Source: Deltaproteobacteria bacterium
GTDB taxonomy: Bacteria; UBA10199; 2-02-FULL-44-16
Direction: 5' to 3'
DNA: 6,884 nucleotides
NCBI GenBank assembly: GCA_016203825.1
Contig: JACQMA010000225.1
Span: 1-6,884, forward strand
Each line of letters opens with the position of its first letter. The stretch's first letter is position 1. This document shows, piece by piece, positions 1 to 6,016 of the stretch. The notes under the pieces are model-generated. The model was not told where the DNA came from and made no database searches. It worked only from the letters and a program-made list of their open reading frames with translations. The position numbers and the translations under genes are program-made.

Positions 1-1470
1 GATACGAATCGATCCGCCACCAATCTCGGTTCCATTCAACACCACATCATAGGCGAGCGAACGAACCTTTCCGGGATCCTTTTCCATCAAGGGCCGATCT
101 TCGGTGAGCGGCGCAGTAAAGGGGTGGTGTACTGCGACCCATCGTTTGTCTTCTTCACTCCACTGAAAGAGCGGAAAGTCCACGACCCAGAGAAAATCGT
201 GGTACGATTCGTTGATCGCCTTGAGTTTCTTGGCGAGCATCAATCGAAGATTGCCGAGGGCAGCGTCAGCAACGCCCCGTTGATCAGCAACAAGGAAAAA
301 GAGATCGCCTGATTTCACTCGCAGAGAACGGGTGATCGCTGCTTGTTCCCCTGCCCCCAGAAATTTGGCGATGGGCGATTGCCATTTTTCGTCGCTCGCC
401 TTGAACCACGCGAGTCCCTTGGCCCCAAATGTTTTTACGTACGTCTCAAGCTCATCGAGATCCTTGCGGGAGAGTTCCGCCGGACCCACATTCAACCCCT
501 TTACGACACCACCATGTGCGACGACACCAGCAAACGCCTTGAACCCAGATGTTCGAAACGCCTCGGTGACTTCGGCGAGCTCCCACGGAATGCGCCGATC
601 GGGGCGATCCACGCCAAAACGCGCCATGGCTTCCGCATACGGAAGACGATCGAATGGGGTCTTGATTTCAATACCCTTGGTTTCACGAAAGACGGTCACC
701 AAAAGTTTCTCGATGAGATTGAAAATATCCTCGCATGCCAGGAACGACATTTCGATATCAATTTGGGTAAATTCCGGCTGGCGATCGGCGCGAAGGTCTT
801 CATCGCGAAAGCATTTCACGACTTGAAAGTAACGATCGAACCCAGAGACCATCAAGAGTTGTTTGAAAAGCTGGGGTGATTGCGGAAGTGCAAAAAACTT
901 GCCCCTCGCAACGCGTGACGGCACGAGATAATCGCGCGCCCCTTCCGGTGTCGATTTCGTGAGGACCGGGGTCTCGACTTCGAGAAATTTTTCTTCCGAA
1001 AGGACGCGACGGACAATCTGGGCCGCCTGATGGCGCAGGATGAGATTTTTTTGCAACGCTGGCCGCCGCAAGTCGAGGTAACGGTATTTGAGCCGAAGAT
1101 CTTCAGCGGCGTTCGTTTCGTCCTCAACGAGAAATGGGGGGACATCTGCTGCATTCAAAACCGTGAGGCCACTCACCTCTATTTCAACCTCGCCTGTTGC
1201 AAATTGACGATTCTCTTGACCTGCGGGGCGTTTCACCACCTTTCCCTCAACTTCGATCACATATTCATACCGAACATCATGCGCTGCCGCCGCAACCTCT
1301 TTGGATGCGTTTTTGGGATTCACGGTCACTTGGGTGAACCCATAGCGGTCGCGCAAGAGTAAAAACGTGAGTCCACCAAGATCACGGCGCGAATGAACCC
1401 AGCCTTGCAGGATCACATTCTTTCCAACATCCGTTATTCTCAATTCACCACAGGTATGGGTACGTTTCAT
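1..1470 (-). CDS. aspS: Aspartyl-tRNA synthetase (class II), C-terminus cut off by the window edge
   Basis: Cytoplasmic enzyme that charges tRNA(Asp) with aspartate using ATP. The reading frame runs open from the ATG at 1470 to base 1, giving 490 residues. Bacterial AspRS is usually near 590, so about 100 C-terminal residues lie outside. Visible parts: N-terminal OB-fold anticodon-binding domain (about 15-105, with GWVHSRRDLGGL at 23-34), motif 1 region (about 150-170), the ALPQSPQLFKQLLM active-site segment (194-207), motif 2 FRDEDLRADRQPEFTQID (221-238), the bacterial GAD insertion (about 285-420), then HHPFT (448-452) and the start of the NGTEIGGGSIRI segment at the edge. Motif 3 is not in view. 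The start is supported by GGGAG five bases upstream and by alignment of the N-terminus with known AspRS. It lies 84 bases downstream of hisS on the same strand, so the two are probably co-transcribed. Family assignment is certain; discriminating versus non-discriminating type is not settled by the visible residues. Confidence 0.97.
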   Translation of the reverse strand, partial: MKRTHTCGELRITDVGKNVILQGWVHSRRDLGGLTFLLLRDRYGFTQVTVNPKNASKEVAAAAHDVRYEYVIEVEGKVVKRPAGQENRQFATGEVEIEVSGLTVLNAADVPPFLVEDETNAAEDLRLKYRYLDLRRPALQKNLILRHQAAQIVRRVLSEEKFLEVETPVLTKSTPEGARDYLVPSRVARGKFFALPQSPQLFKQLLMVSGFDRYFQVVKCFRDEDLRADRQPEFTQIDIEMSFLACEDIFNLIEKLLVTVFRETKGIEIKTPFDRLPYAEAMARFGVDRPDRRIPWELAEVTEAFRTSGFKAFAGVVAHGGVVKGLNVGPAELSRKDLDELETYVKTFGAKGLAWFKASDEKWQSPIAKFLGAGEQAAITRSLRVKSGDLFFLVADQRGVADAALGNLRLMLAKKLKAINESYHDFLWVVDFPLFQWSEEDKRWVAVHHPFTAPLTEDRPLMEKDPGKVRSLAYDVVLNGTEIGGGSIRI

Positions 1471-1475
1471 GTTCT

Positions 1476-1480
1476 CTCCC
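1476..1480 (-). promoter_or_regulatory. Shine-Dalgarno sequence of aspS
   Basis: The minus strand reads GGGAG, then five bases (AGAAC), then the ATG at 1470. It is the only clear Shine-Dalgarno sequence in front of any gene start in this window, and it fixes the aspS start. It is also the 3' arm of a predicted hairpin (1476-1496), so its accessibility may be controlled. Confidence 0.75.
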
Positions 1481-1496
1481 AGCAAACCGTTGGGAG
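1476..1496 (-). promoter_or_regulatory. Candidate hairpin sequestering the aspS ribosome binding site
   Basis: In the minus-strand transcript CTCCCA (1496-1491) can pair perfectly with TGGGAG (1481-1476) across a 9-base loop. The 3' arm contains the aspS Shine-Dalgarno sequence, so the folded form would hide it. The loop carries GGTTTGC, which can instead pair with GCAAACC far upstream. The complementarity is read directly from the sequence; a regulatory role is inference. Confidence 0.4.
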
Positions 1497-1551
1497 TTCC
1501 GAACGAGTGACTAATTCTATAGTCACTCGTGAGGAGCGAGCAATGGTTTGC
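1482..1551 (-). repeat. Long-range inverted repeat enclosing the spacer hairpin
   Basis: The minus strand has GCAAACC at 1551-1545, just after the hisS stop codon, and its exact complement GGTTTGC at 1488-1482, just before the aspS ribosome binding site. Pairing can extend to nine pairs (1553-1545 with 1488-1480) with one G-U wobble. This pairing encloses the 11-bp hairpin at 1503-1530. It shares bases 1480-1481 with the hairpin that covers the Shine-Dalgarno sequence, so the two folds compete. A 7-bp match over this span could arise by chance. Confidence 0.35.
1503..1530 (-). promoter_or_regulatory. Perfect 11-bp stem-loop between hisS and aspS
   Basis: ACGAGTGACTA (1503-1513) and TAGTCACTCGT (1520-1530) are exact reverse complements separated by a 6-base A/T-rich loop. 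No run of T follows on either strand, so it is not a canonical intrinsic terminator, and it sits between two genes that probably share a transcript. It could be an mRNA processing or stability element, a pause hairpin of an aspS leader, or a DNA operator. The inverted repeat is certain; its role is unknown. Confidence 0.6.
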
Positions 1552-1554
1552 CGC

Positions 1555-2820
1555 TTACACAACCGAAATAAAATGTCGCGGTAACGCTGCAAGCGGAACA
1601 TTGTGTTGCTCCTTTGTTTTCATATTTCTCACCACGACCTCGCCCTTGGCCACTTCATCGTCACCAACGATGATCACGGAGTGTGCACCAATCTTATCAG
1701 CGCGACGCATCTGGCTCTTGAGCGATTTCGGTTCATAATCCCATTCCACGCGCACACCATCTTTGCGCAAGACACTGATTACCGGGATCATCGTCGCCAC
1801 GGCTGAATCGGAAAGCATCGCTACATAAAGTGTATCCGACGCCACCCTCTCTGCTTCCTGAGAACACAGCAGCATCAGTCGTTCAAGACCGATGGCAAAA
1901 CCAACGCCCGGGACATCGGGCCCGCCAAGACTCGCCACCAATCCATCATAGCGCCCACCAGCGGCGACCGCGTTTTGAGCCCCCAGATGATCCGTCGTGA
2001 ATTCAAAGGCTGTTCGTTGATAGTAATCGAGTCCGCGCACAATCCGACTGTTGACCGTATACGAAGTCTTCGATTGATCGAGTGCTGTTCTCACGCGACC
2101 AAAATGATCTCGACAGCCCTCGCACCATGCAGCACTGATCTCGGGGGCTTCCGCCAACGTGCGTTGGCACGAAGCCTCCTTACAATCGAAGACGCGCAGC
2201 GGATTTCGTTCAAGGCGTCGTTGACAGTCAGCACAGAGGGTCGACGCCTTCTCGCGTAAAAAAGCGATGAGCTTCTTTTCAAACGGCGGACGACATGTGG
2301 GACAACCAATCGAATTGATTTCGAGTGTGACACCAGCGATGCCCAATGCCGAAAAAAGATGTCCTGCCATCGTAATGACTTCGGCATCGGCAGCGGGACT
2401 TTCGGTCCCAAAGAGTTCGACCCCAATCTGGTGAAACTGGCGCTGCCGCCCCTTTTGCGGTCGCTCATAGCGAAACATGGGGCCCACATAATAATACCGT
2501 GCCAGTGCTTCCGTCGCGTAGGTCCCCGATTCGATGTACGCGCGCACGACCGGTGCGGTCCCCTCCGGGCGAAGGGCGAGCATGACGTTATCGCGATCGG
2601 GGAAGGTATACATCTGCTTTTCGACCACCGCACTCCCCTCCCCCACCCCACGGGCGAAAAGTTCATACGGCTCGATGATCGGCGTTCGAATCTCCCCATA
2701 ACCATAGAGATTGAAAATCCGACGCGCAGTCGCCTCCACCTGCTGCCACAGCACAGCCTCGGGAGGAAAGATGTCTTCCACCCCCCTGACGCCAAAAATT
2801 TTTTTGATCGTCGAAGTCAT
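1555..2820 (-). CDS. hisS: Histidyl-tRNA synthetase (class II)
   Basis: Cytoplasmic enzyme that charges tRNA(His) with histidine. It has 421 residues, a normal full length for bacterial HisRS. The class II core shows motif 1 (about 45-60), LRPEGTA (83-89), motif 2 FRYERPQKGRQRQFHQ (116-131), the histidine-specific RGLDYY (262-267) and AGGRYDGL (287-294), and motif 3 GVGFAIGLERL (305-315). The C-terminal HGTP anticodon-binding domain spans about 330-421. The insertion between motifs 2 and 3 carries four cysteine pairs (C173/C176, C196/C199, C213/C218, C233/C236), suggesting bound zinc, as in a subset of bacterial HisRS. The ATG at 2820 is the only plausible start: the frame upstream meets a TGA after 12 codons, has no GTG or TTG, and the N-terminus fits the family. 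No Shine-Dalgarno sequence precedes it, and a promoter lies only 12 bases upstream. aspS follows on the same strand. Confidence 0.97.
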   Translation of the reverse strand: MTSTIKKIFGVRGVEDIFPPEAVLWQQVEATARRIFNLYGYGEIRTPIIEPYELFARGVGEGSAVVEKQMYTFPDRDNVMLALRPEGTAPVVRAYIESGTYATEALARYYYVGPMFRYERPQKGRQRQFHQIGVELFGTESPAADAEVITMAGHLFSALGIAGVTLEINSIGCPTCRPPFEKKLIAFLREKASTLCADCQRRLERNPLRVFDCKEASCQRTLAEAPEISAAWCEGCRDHFGRVRTALDQSKTSYTVNSRIVRGLDYYQRTAFEFTTDHLGAQNAVAAGGRYDGLVASLGGPDVPGVGFAIGLERLMLLCSQEAERVASDTLYVAMLSDSAVATMIPVISVLRKDGVRVEWDYEPKSLKSQMRRADKIGAHSVIIVGDDEVAKGEVVVRNMKTKEQHNVPLAALPRHFISVV

Positions 2821-2831
2821 CAGAGGCGCGG

Positions 2832-2860
2832 ATGGTACCGGTGTGGAACACGAGTGTCAA
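2832..2860 (-). promoter_or_regulatory. Sigma70-type promoter of hisS
   Basis: On the minus strand a perfect -35 hexamer TTGACA (2860-2855) is followed after exactly 17 bases by TACCAT (2837-2832), which matches four of six -10 consensus bases including the critical T, A, A and final T positions. Transcription would begin near 2824-2826, only about 4-6 bases before the hisS ATG, implying a leaderless or nearly leaderless message. The match is seen directly; promoter activity is inferred. Confidence 0.55.
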
Positions 2861-2886
2861 TGAAGGCGTAATGTGATACGGTACCA
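2833..2886. repeat. 8-bp inverted repeat spanning the divergent hisS/lipoprotein promoter region
   Basis: TGGTACCG at 2833-2840 and its exact reverse complement CGGTACCA at 2879-2886 each contain the palindrome GGTACC. They stand 46 bases apart, centre to centre, in the 69-base divergent region. The left copy overlaps the hisS -10 hexamer; the right copy lies 3 bases before the lipoprotein start codon. They may be paired operator half-sites for one regulator, or coincidence. Confidence 0.3.
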
Positions 2887-2889
2887 CTC

Positions 2890-3906
2890 ATGTGGCGATG
2901 GGGATGGCTCTTGTTGGGAATTATGTTGGGCATGAGCAGCTGCATGGGGAATCCGTTGTGGGATTTTTTGAAGGGCCTTGACGATGGCAGCAGTGAAACC
3001 ACGACCGATGACCGCTCGATCAGTCCCGAACGCGTGATCGAACCCACTTCGACCTTTGCCCTCGCCGTGGGTGGCGTTGCGCCAGGACGTGACGAACTTG
3101 TTCTTGATCGAACATTTGGAGCGGGAGACGTCCTTGTGTGTACCGCCGATCCTCCCATCCTCCTTTTTTACAATCGTTCGGGCTTTGATTCGGGAACGGC
3201 CGGGGGCGGTTATCAGATGATCCCGACGGAAGAAGGGCTCGCCGCGGTGACGTGTTCCATCAGTGGCGTCGCCCTCGATGAGACCTATGAAGTCACGATT
3301 CCACCGCAAAACCTGATTCAAATTCTCTTGGGCGAGGCACGAACACAACTCGATGATGAGGCAACGATTGAAGACGGTCATGTGACACTCACGAGTACGA
3401 GCCCAACGGCGACGGCCATCGGCGCGGTCATTCGCAATCGAATCCGGTTGATCGAAGAGAGGGCTGATCCCGAACTCTTCAATGCCGATAGTGGCGCCTA
3501 CAATGCGAACCCGCCGGTTTCGTTCTACGACGCCGTCATCAACGCACCCCATCAGTTTTTGCCGGTCGAACCGAGCGATCCATCGTATCCGATTTTTGAT
3601 GACGCGCAGGATCGAAACTTTCTCGATGCAACGTGGCTTGCCGCCTACGATCAAGCCGTTCTTTCCGCCGCCGCCATTTTCAATGAAGACGCATCCGACC
3701 CAACGGGTGGCGCCTTTGCCTTCCGCTCCCCCACCGAGGAGGAGTGGCAGGATGGAACGGAGGTCACGGACGACAACTTTCCAGCACTTGCCCCCCTCCA
3801 CATCGTGATTGTTCCTGATGTCTGGACCTATGACGACGGGAGACCGGCGTTTATCTTTGTGAGGAGTCGAGACGCAACCGCAAATCTTCGGCAACACTCT
3901 CGATGA
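2890..3906 (+). CDS. Predicted lipoprotein with a divergent SleB/CwlJ-like cell-wall hydrolase domain
   Basis: The 338-residue protein begins with a short signal peptide (W/R N-region, hydrophobic LLLGIMLG, then GMSSC), which predicts signal peptidase II cleavage before C18 and lipid anchoring. A Thr/Asp/Ser-rich linker follows (about 30-60), then a probable beta-rich stretch (to about 140). Residues about 141-328 follow the order of the SleB/CwlJ hydrolase family (Pfam Hydrolase_2): NLIQILLGEAR (141-151, like IYGEARGE, with the family glutamate as E149), AIGAVIRNRI (176-185, like AVAAVVLNRV), SFYDAVINAPHQF (211-223, like VIYQPGQF) and DPTGGAFAF (270-278, like DPTGGALYF). The family binds or cleaves peptidoglycan. 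The second Glu of GEARGE is Q153 and there is an insertion of about 20 residues, so activity is uncertain. It is the only plus-strand gene, divergent from hisS, with no clear Shine-Dalgarno sequence, and its end overlaps the ATPase gene by 56 bases. CDS reality is well supported; the domain call comes from remembered motifs. Confidence 0.75.
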   Translation: MWRWGWLLLGIMLGMSSCMGNPLWDFLKGLDDGSSETTTDDRSISPERVIEPTSTFALAVGGVAPGRDELVLDRTFGAGDVLVCTADPPILLFYNRSGFDSGTAGGGYQMIPTEEGLAAVTCSISGVALDETYEVTIPPQNLIQILLGEARTQLDDEATIEDGHVTLTSTSPTATAIGAVIRNRIRLIEERADPELFNADSGAYNANPPVSFYDAVINAPHQFLPVEPSDPSYPIFDDAQDRNFLDATWLAAYDQAVLSAAAIFNEDASDPTGGAFAFRSPTEEEWQDGTEVTDDNFPALAPLHIVIVPDVWTYDDGRPAFIFVRSRDATANLRQHSR

Positions 3907-4684
3907 TATCAGCGGGAAGCGGAAGTGACGCGCGACGAACAAAACCCTCGAAAAGGGCATTGTCACAGATCACATTCATGACACGAGGGTTACCGCTCGA
4001 ATACCGCGCTACACGTTCGAGCGCCTCGTCGGAAAAAACCTCTTCGTTGGATCCCGCATGCTCAATCCGAAATCGCACATAGTCCGCAACGACCTCGGGC
4101 GGAAAAGGTTTCAGTGAACACCGAACCGCGGTGCGATGGGCAAGGGCCGCATCACGGCTCAAAACATCATCGAGTTCGGGAAGGCCAAAGAGAATGAGCG
4201 AGAGGAGTTTCCGATCGGGGAGTTCCAGGTTCAAGAGGCCACGGATTTCCTCGAGGAGGTCTTGGCCTCGAAGCATATGAGCTTCATCGAGAAGAATCAC
4301 GGCTCGTTTTCCACTCGTCGCAATGGCCTCGAGTTTTCGGTAGAGTTCCGAAATAATTTCGACCTTCGATTGCGTCCCGACCTCGACGCCAAATTGTGCG
4401 GCGATACGCCGAACGAGCCACGCGCTGTCGACGTCACCATGGAGGACGACCAGGAGTGCGACTTCGTATGCATCATCGGGGAGACTCTCCAATAATCGCC
4501 GCGCCAAGAGCGATTTCCCCGTTCCCACATTGCCGACGCAGACACCCAACCCCTTCATGCCCTCCGCGACGCGCTTCAAGCGGACAAACGCCTGATCATG
4601 CTGTTCACTGTGAAAATAAAACTGCGTGAGCGGCATCACCGCAAAAGGTTCTTGCTCGAGATGGTAGTAGGCAAGATGATTCAT
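3851..4684 (-). CDS. ExeA/MshM-like AAA+ ATPase of pilus or type II secretion type
   Basis: A 277-residue cytoplasmic P-loop ATPase of the ExeA/GspA/MshM group. Family features: N-terminal YYHLEQEPFAVMPLTQFYF (6-24, like the NPFxxTPDPRFFY entry motif), Walker A GNVGTGKS (51-58), Walker B VILLDEAH (129-136), a sensor-1-like LILFGLPEL (163-171, with Leu where most relatives have Gln), candidate arginine fingers R184 and R188, and sensor-2-like SGNPRVMN (230-237). Longer GspA/ExeA proteins add a membrane segment and a peptidoglycan-binding domain after the ATPase; here both are absent, so it resembles the short MshM-like form. Known relatives help place secretin or pilus complexes in the envelope. 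It is last in the unit that begins with a prepilin peptidase, starting 3 bases after the TPR stop without a Shine-Dalgarno sequence, so its translation is probably coupled. Its last 56 bases overlap the convergent lipoprotein gene. Confidence 0.88.
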   Translation of the reverse strand: MNHLAYYHLEQEPFAVMPLTQFYFHSEQHDQAFVRLKRVAEGMKGLGVCVGNVGTGKSLLARRLLESLPDDAYEVALLVVLHGDVDSAWLVRRIAAQFGVEVGTQSKVEIISELYRKLEAIATSGKRAVILLDEAHMLRGQDLLEEIRGLLNLELPDRKLLSLILFGLPELDDVLSRDAALAHRTAVRCSLKPFPPEVVADYVRFRIEHAGSNEEVFSDEALERVARYSSGNPRVMNVICDNALFEGFVRRASLPLPADIIESVAEDLRLRLDSSQR

Positions 4685-4687
4685 ACG

Positions 4688-6016
4688 TTAGACGAATGAA
4701 ATTTTCTTCTTTTCCTTCGATTCTTTCTGAAGTTCCCCTTTTTGGGGAACCACCTTTTGCTTCGTAGGACGCAAGACCGGAGAAAGCAATTGTTCAATCT
4801 CCTCGAGACGACGTTTCACTCCTTCCCCTCCCGTTGCACCTTGACGCTCATAGAATGTTTTCGCCTTTTCGAGCTCCGCACGGGCATCATCTTCGAGTCC
4901 CATCTGGCGATAGGCCTTCGCTAAGGCGATGAGGCTCTCCCCATCGCTGGCTGATTCACTTTTCTTTTCCTTTTCTCGCGGCGCTTCTTTGGCAACCGGC
5001 TTCTCATGTGGCACAGGTTTTTCTTGCGGTGGCTCTGAAGACGTTGACGCTTCTTCTTTTCGTTTTCGAAGCTCACGCACGATGGACTGAAATTGTCCGA
5101 TCTGAGCAGGATCATGCTCGGCCACTCGCTTCGCCACCGTCTCCTCTTCTTCCGGAAGAAACACGGCAATCTCGGCCAACGCCCCCAAGGCCTCTTCTTC
5201 ATCACCGTGTTCCCAACAGAGATCGGCCAACGTACTGTACGCGGTGCGGGCGGACTCGAGCTGATTGAGCGAGGTAAAAATCCTTCCCTTGATCCGCAAG
5301 AGTTCCGGGTCCTGTGCGGTGAGCGACTTTGCCTCTTCAAGCCACTTGAGCGCCTTTCGTCGCTCGCCGTGGGCATCATAAATACGAATGAGACGCTTGA
5401 GCATCTCATCCTGCTTGGGTCGATGCGTGAGAATTTTTTCGTACAACTCTGCTCGCTCGAGGTCGTCGCCGCCCTGTTGCTCCAAAATATGGACGAGGGC
5501 ATCGTACTGATCGATTGCCTCATCCATGCGTTTTTCTCGCTGATAGAGTTCCGCAAGTTTAATGCGGGCCGTCCGATCGTCAGGGGCAAGGGTCACCATG
5601 CGACTGCGGACTTCCAAGAGTTGTTTGTTGTCACCACGACGCTCCAGGGCATTTGCCATGATCTGATACTGGCGGACGGCATCGGCCGTCAGTCCCATGC
5701 GTTCGTAGAGTTGTGCCAGCTCTTCATTGATCTCGATCAGCGACGGATTGAGTCGCAAGACATTTTTCAAGACGGTCACGGCCTTGAGGTAAAACCCTTC
5801 TTCGATATATTTAGCTGCTACTTCGCGATACGTGCGAATCGCGTCGCTGATCTGTTTCCGCTTGGTGTAGAGTTCGGCAATGCGCAGCTTGATGCGAAGG
5901 TCACCTGGATCGGCCAGGAGTATTTTTTCGTATTCGCGGATGGCGCGGTCGTACTTCCCCTCATCGGCCAAGGCGCGTGCCTCTTCAAGAATCTTCTCTT
6001 TGTTGATGATCGTCAT
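4688..6016 (-). CDS. Tetratricopeptide-repeat protein with charged linker and C-terminal basic tail
   Basis: The 442-residue protein has no signal peptide or membrane segment, so it is probably cytoplasmic. Residues about 5-310 form a series of TPR-like helical pairs, for example KYDRAIREYEKILLADP (21-37), FYLKAVTVLKNVLRLNP (75-91), KRMDEAIDQYDALVHI (162-177) and ERAELYEKILTHRP (187-200). A Glu/Lys/Pro/Ser-rich, probably disordered linker follows (about 318-358), then one further TPR-like pair (about 360-390) and a lysine-rich tail ending KKKISFV. Such proteins are scaffolds for protein-protein contacts; no enzyme motif is visible. Its ATG overlaps the TGA of the small TPR gene (ATGA), and the sequence before it is pyrimidine-rich with no Shine-Dalgarno sequence, indicating translational coupling. 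Position between a prepilin peptidase and an ExeA-like ATPase suggests a role in a pilus or secretion assembly. The specific partner is unknown; the deltaproteobacterial resemblance is from memory. Confidence 0.9.
   Translation of the reverse strand: MTIINKEKILEEARALADEGKYDRAIREYEKILLADPGDLRIKLRIAELYTKRKQISDAIRTYREVAAKYIEEGFYLKAVTVLKNVLRLNPSLIEINEELAQLYERMGLTADAVRQYQIMANALERRGDNKQLLEVRSRMVTLAPDDRTARIKLAELYQREKRMDEAIDQYDALVHILEQQGGDDLERAELYEKILTHRPKQDEMLKRLIRIYDAHGERRKALKWLEEAKSLTAQDPELLRIKGRIFTSLNQLESARTAYSTLADLCWEHGDEEEALGALAEIAVFLPEEEETVAKRVAEHDPAQIGQFQSIVRELRKRKEEASTSSEPPQEKPVPHEKPVAKEAPREKEKKSESASDGESLIALAKAYRQMGLEDDARAELEKAKTFYERQGATGGEGVKRRLEEIEQLLSPVLRPTKQKVVPQKGELQKESKEKKKISFV

Noticed and set aside
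343..879. A 178-codon plus-strand open frame opposite aspS
   Set aside because: It lies wholly within the unambiguous aspS coding region and has no recognisable features.
1503..1530. Intrinsic terminator between hisS and aspS
   Set aside because: The hairpin is strong but is not followed by a T-run in either direction, and aspS has no evident promoter of its own in the short spacer.
1471..1554. T-box leader for aspS
   Set aside because: The spacer is far too short and I find no T-box consensus or specifier loop; only generic hairpins are present.
2359..2871. A 170-codon plus-strand open frame opposite the 5' half of hisS
   Set aside because: hisS is certain on the other strand with all class II motifs; this frame is a shadow.
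2857..3966. A 369-codon minus-strand open frame antisense to the lipoprotein, longer than the lipoprotein itself
   Set aside because: It shows no family motifs, is Arg/Gly-rich as expected of an antisense shadow, runs into the ATPase gene in another frame and covers the hisS/lipoprotein divergent promoter. The plus-strand frame has a lipobox and hydrolase-like motifs.
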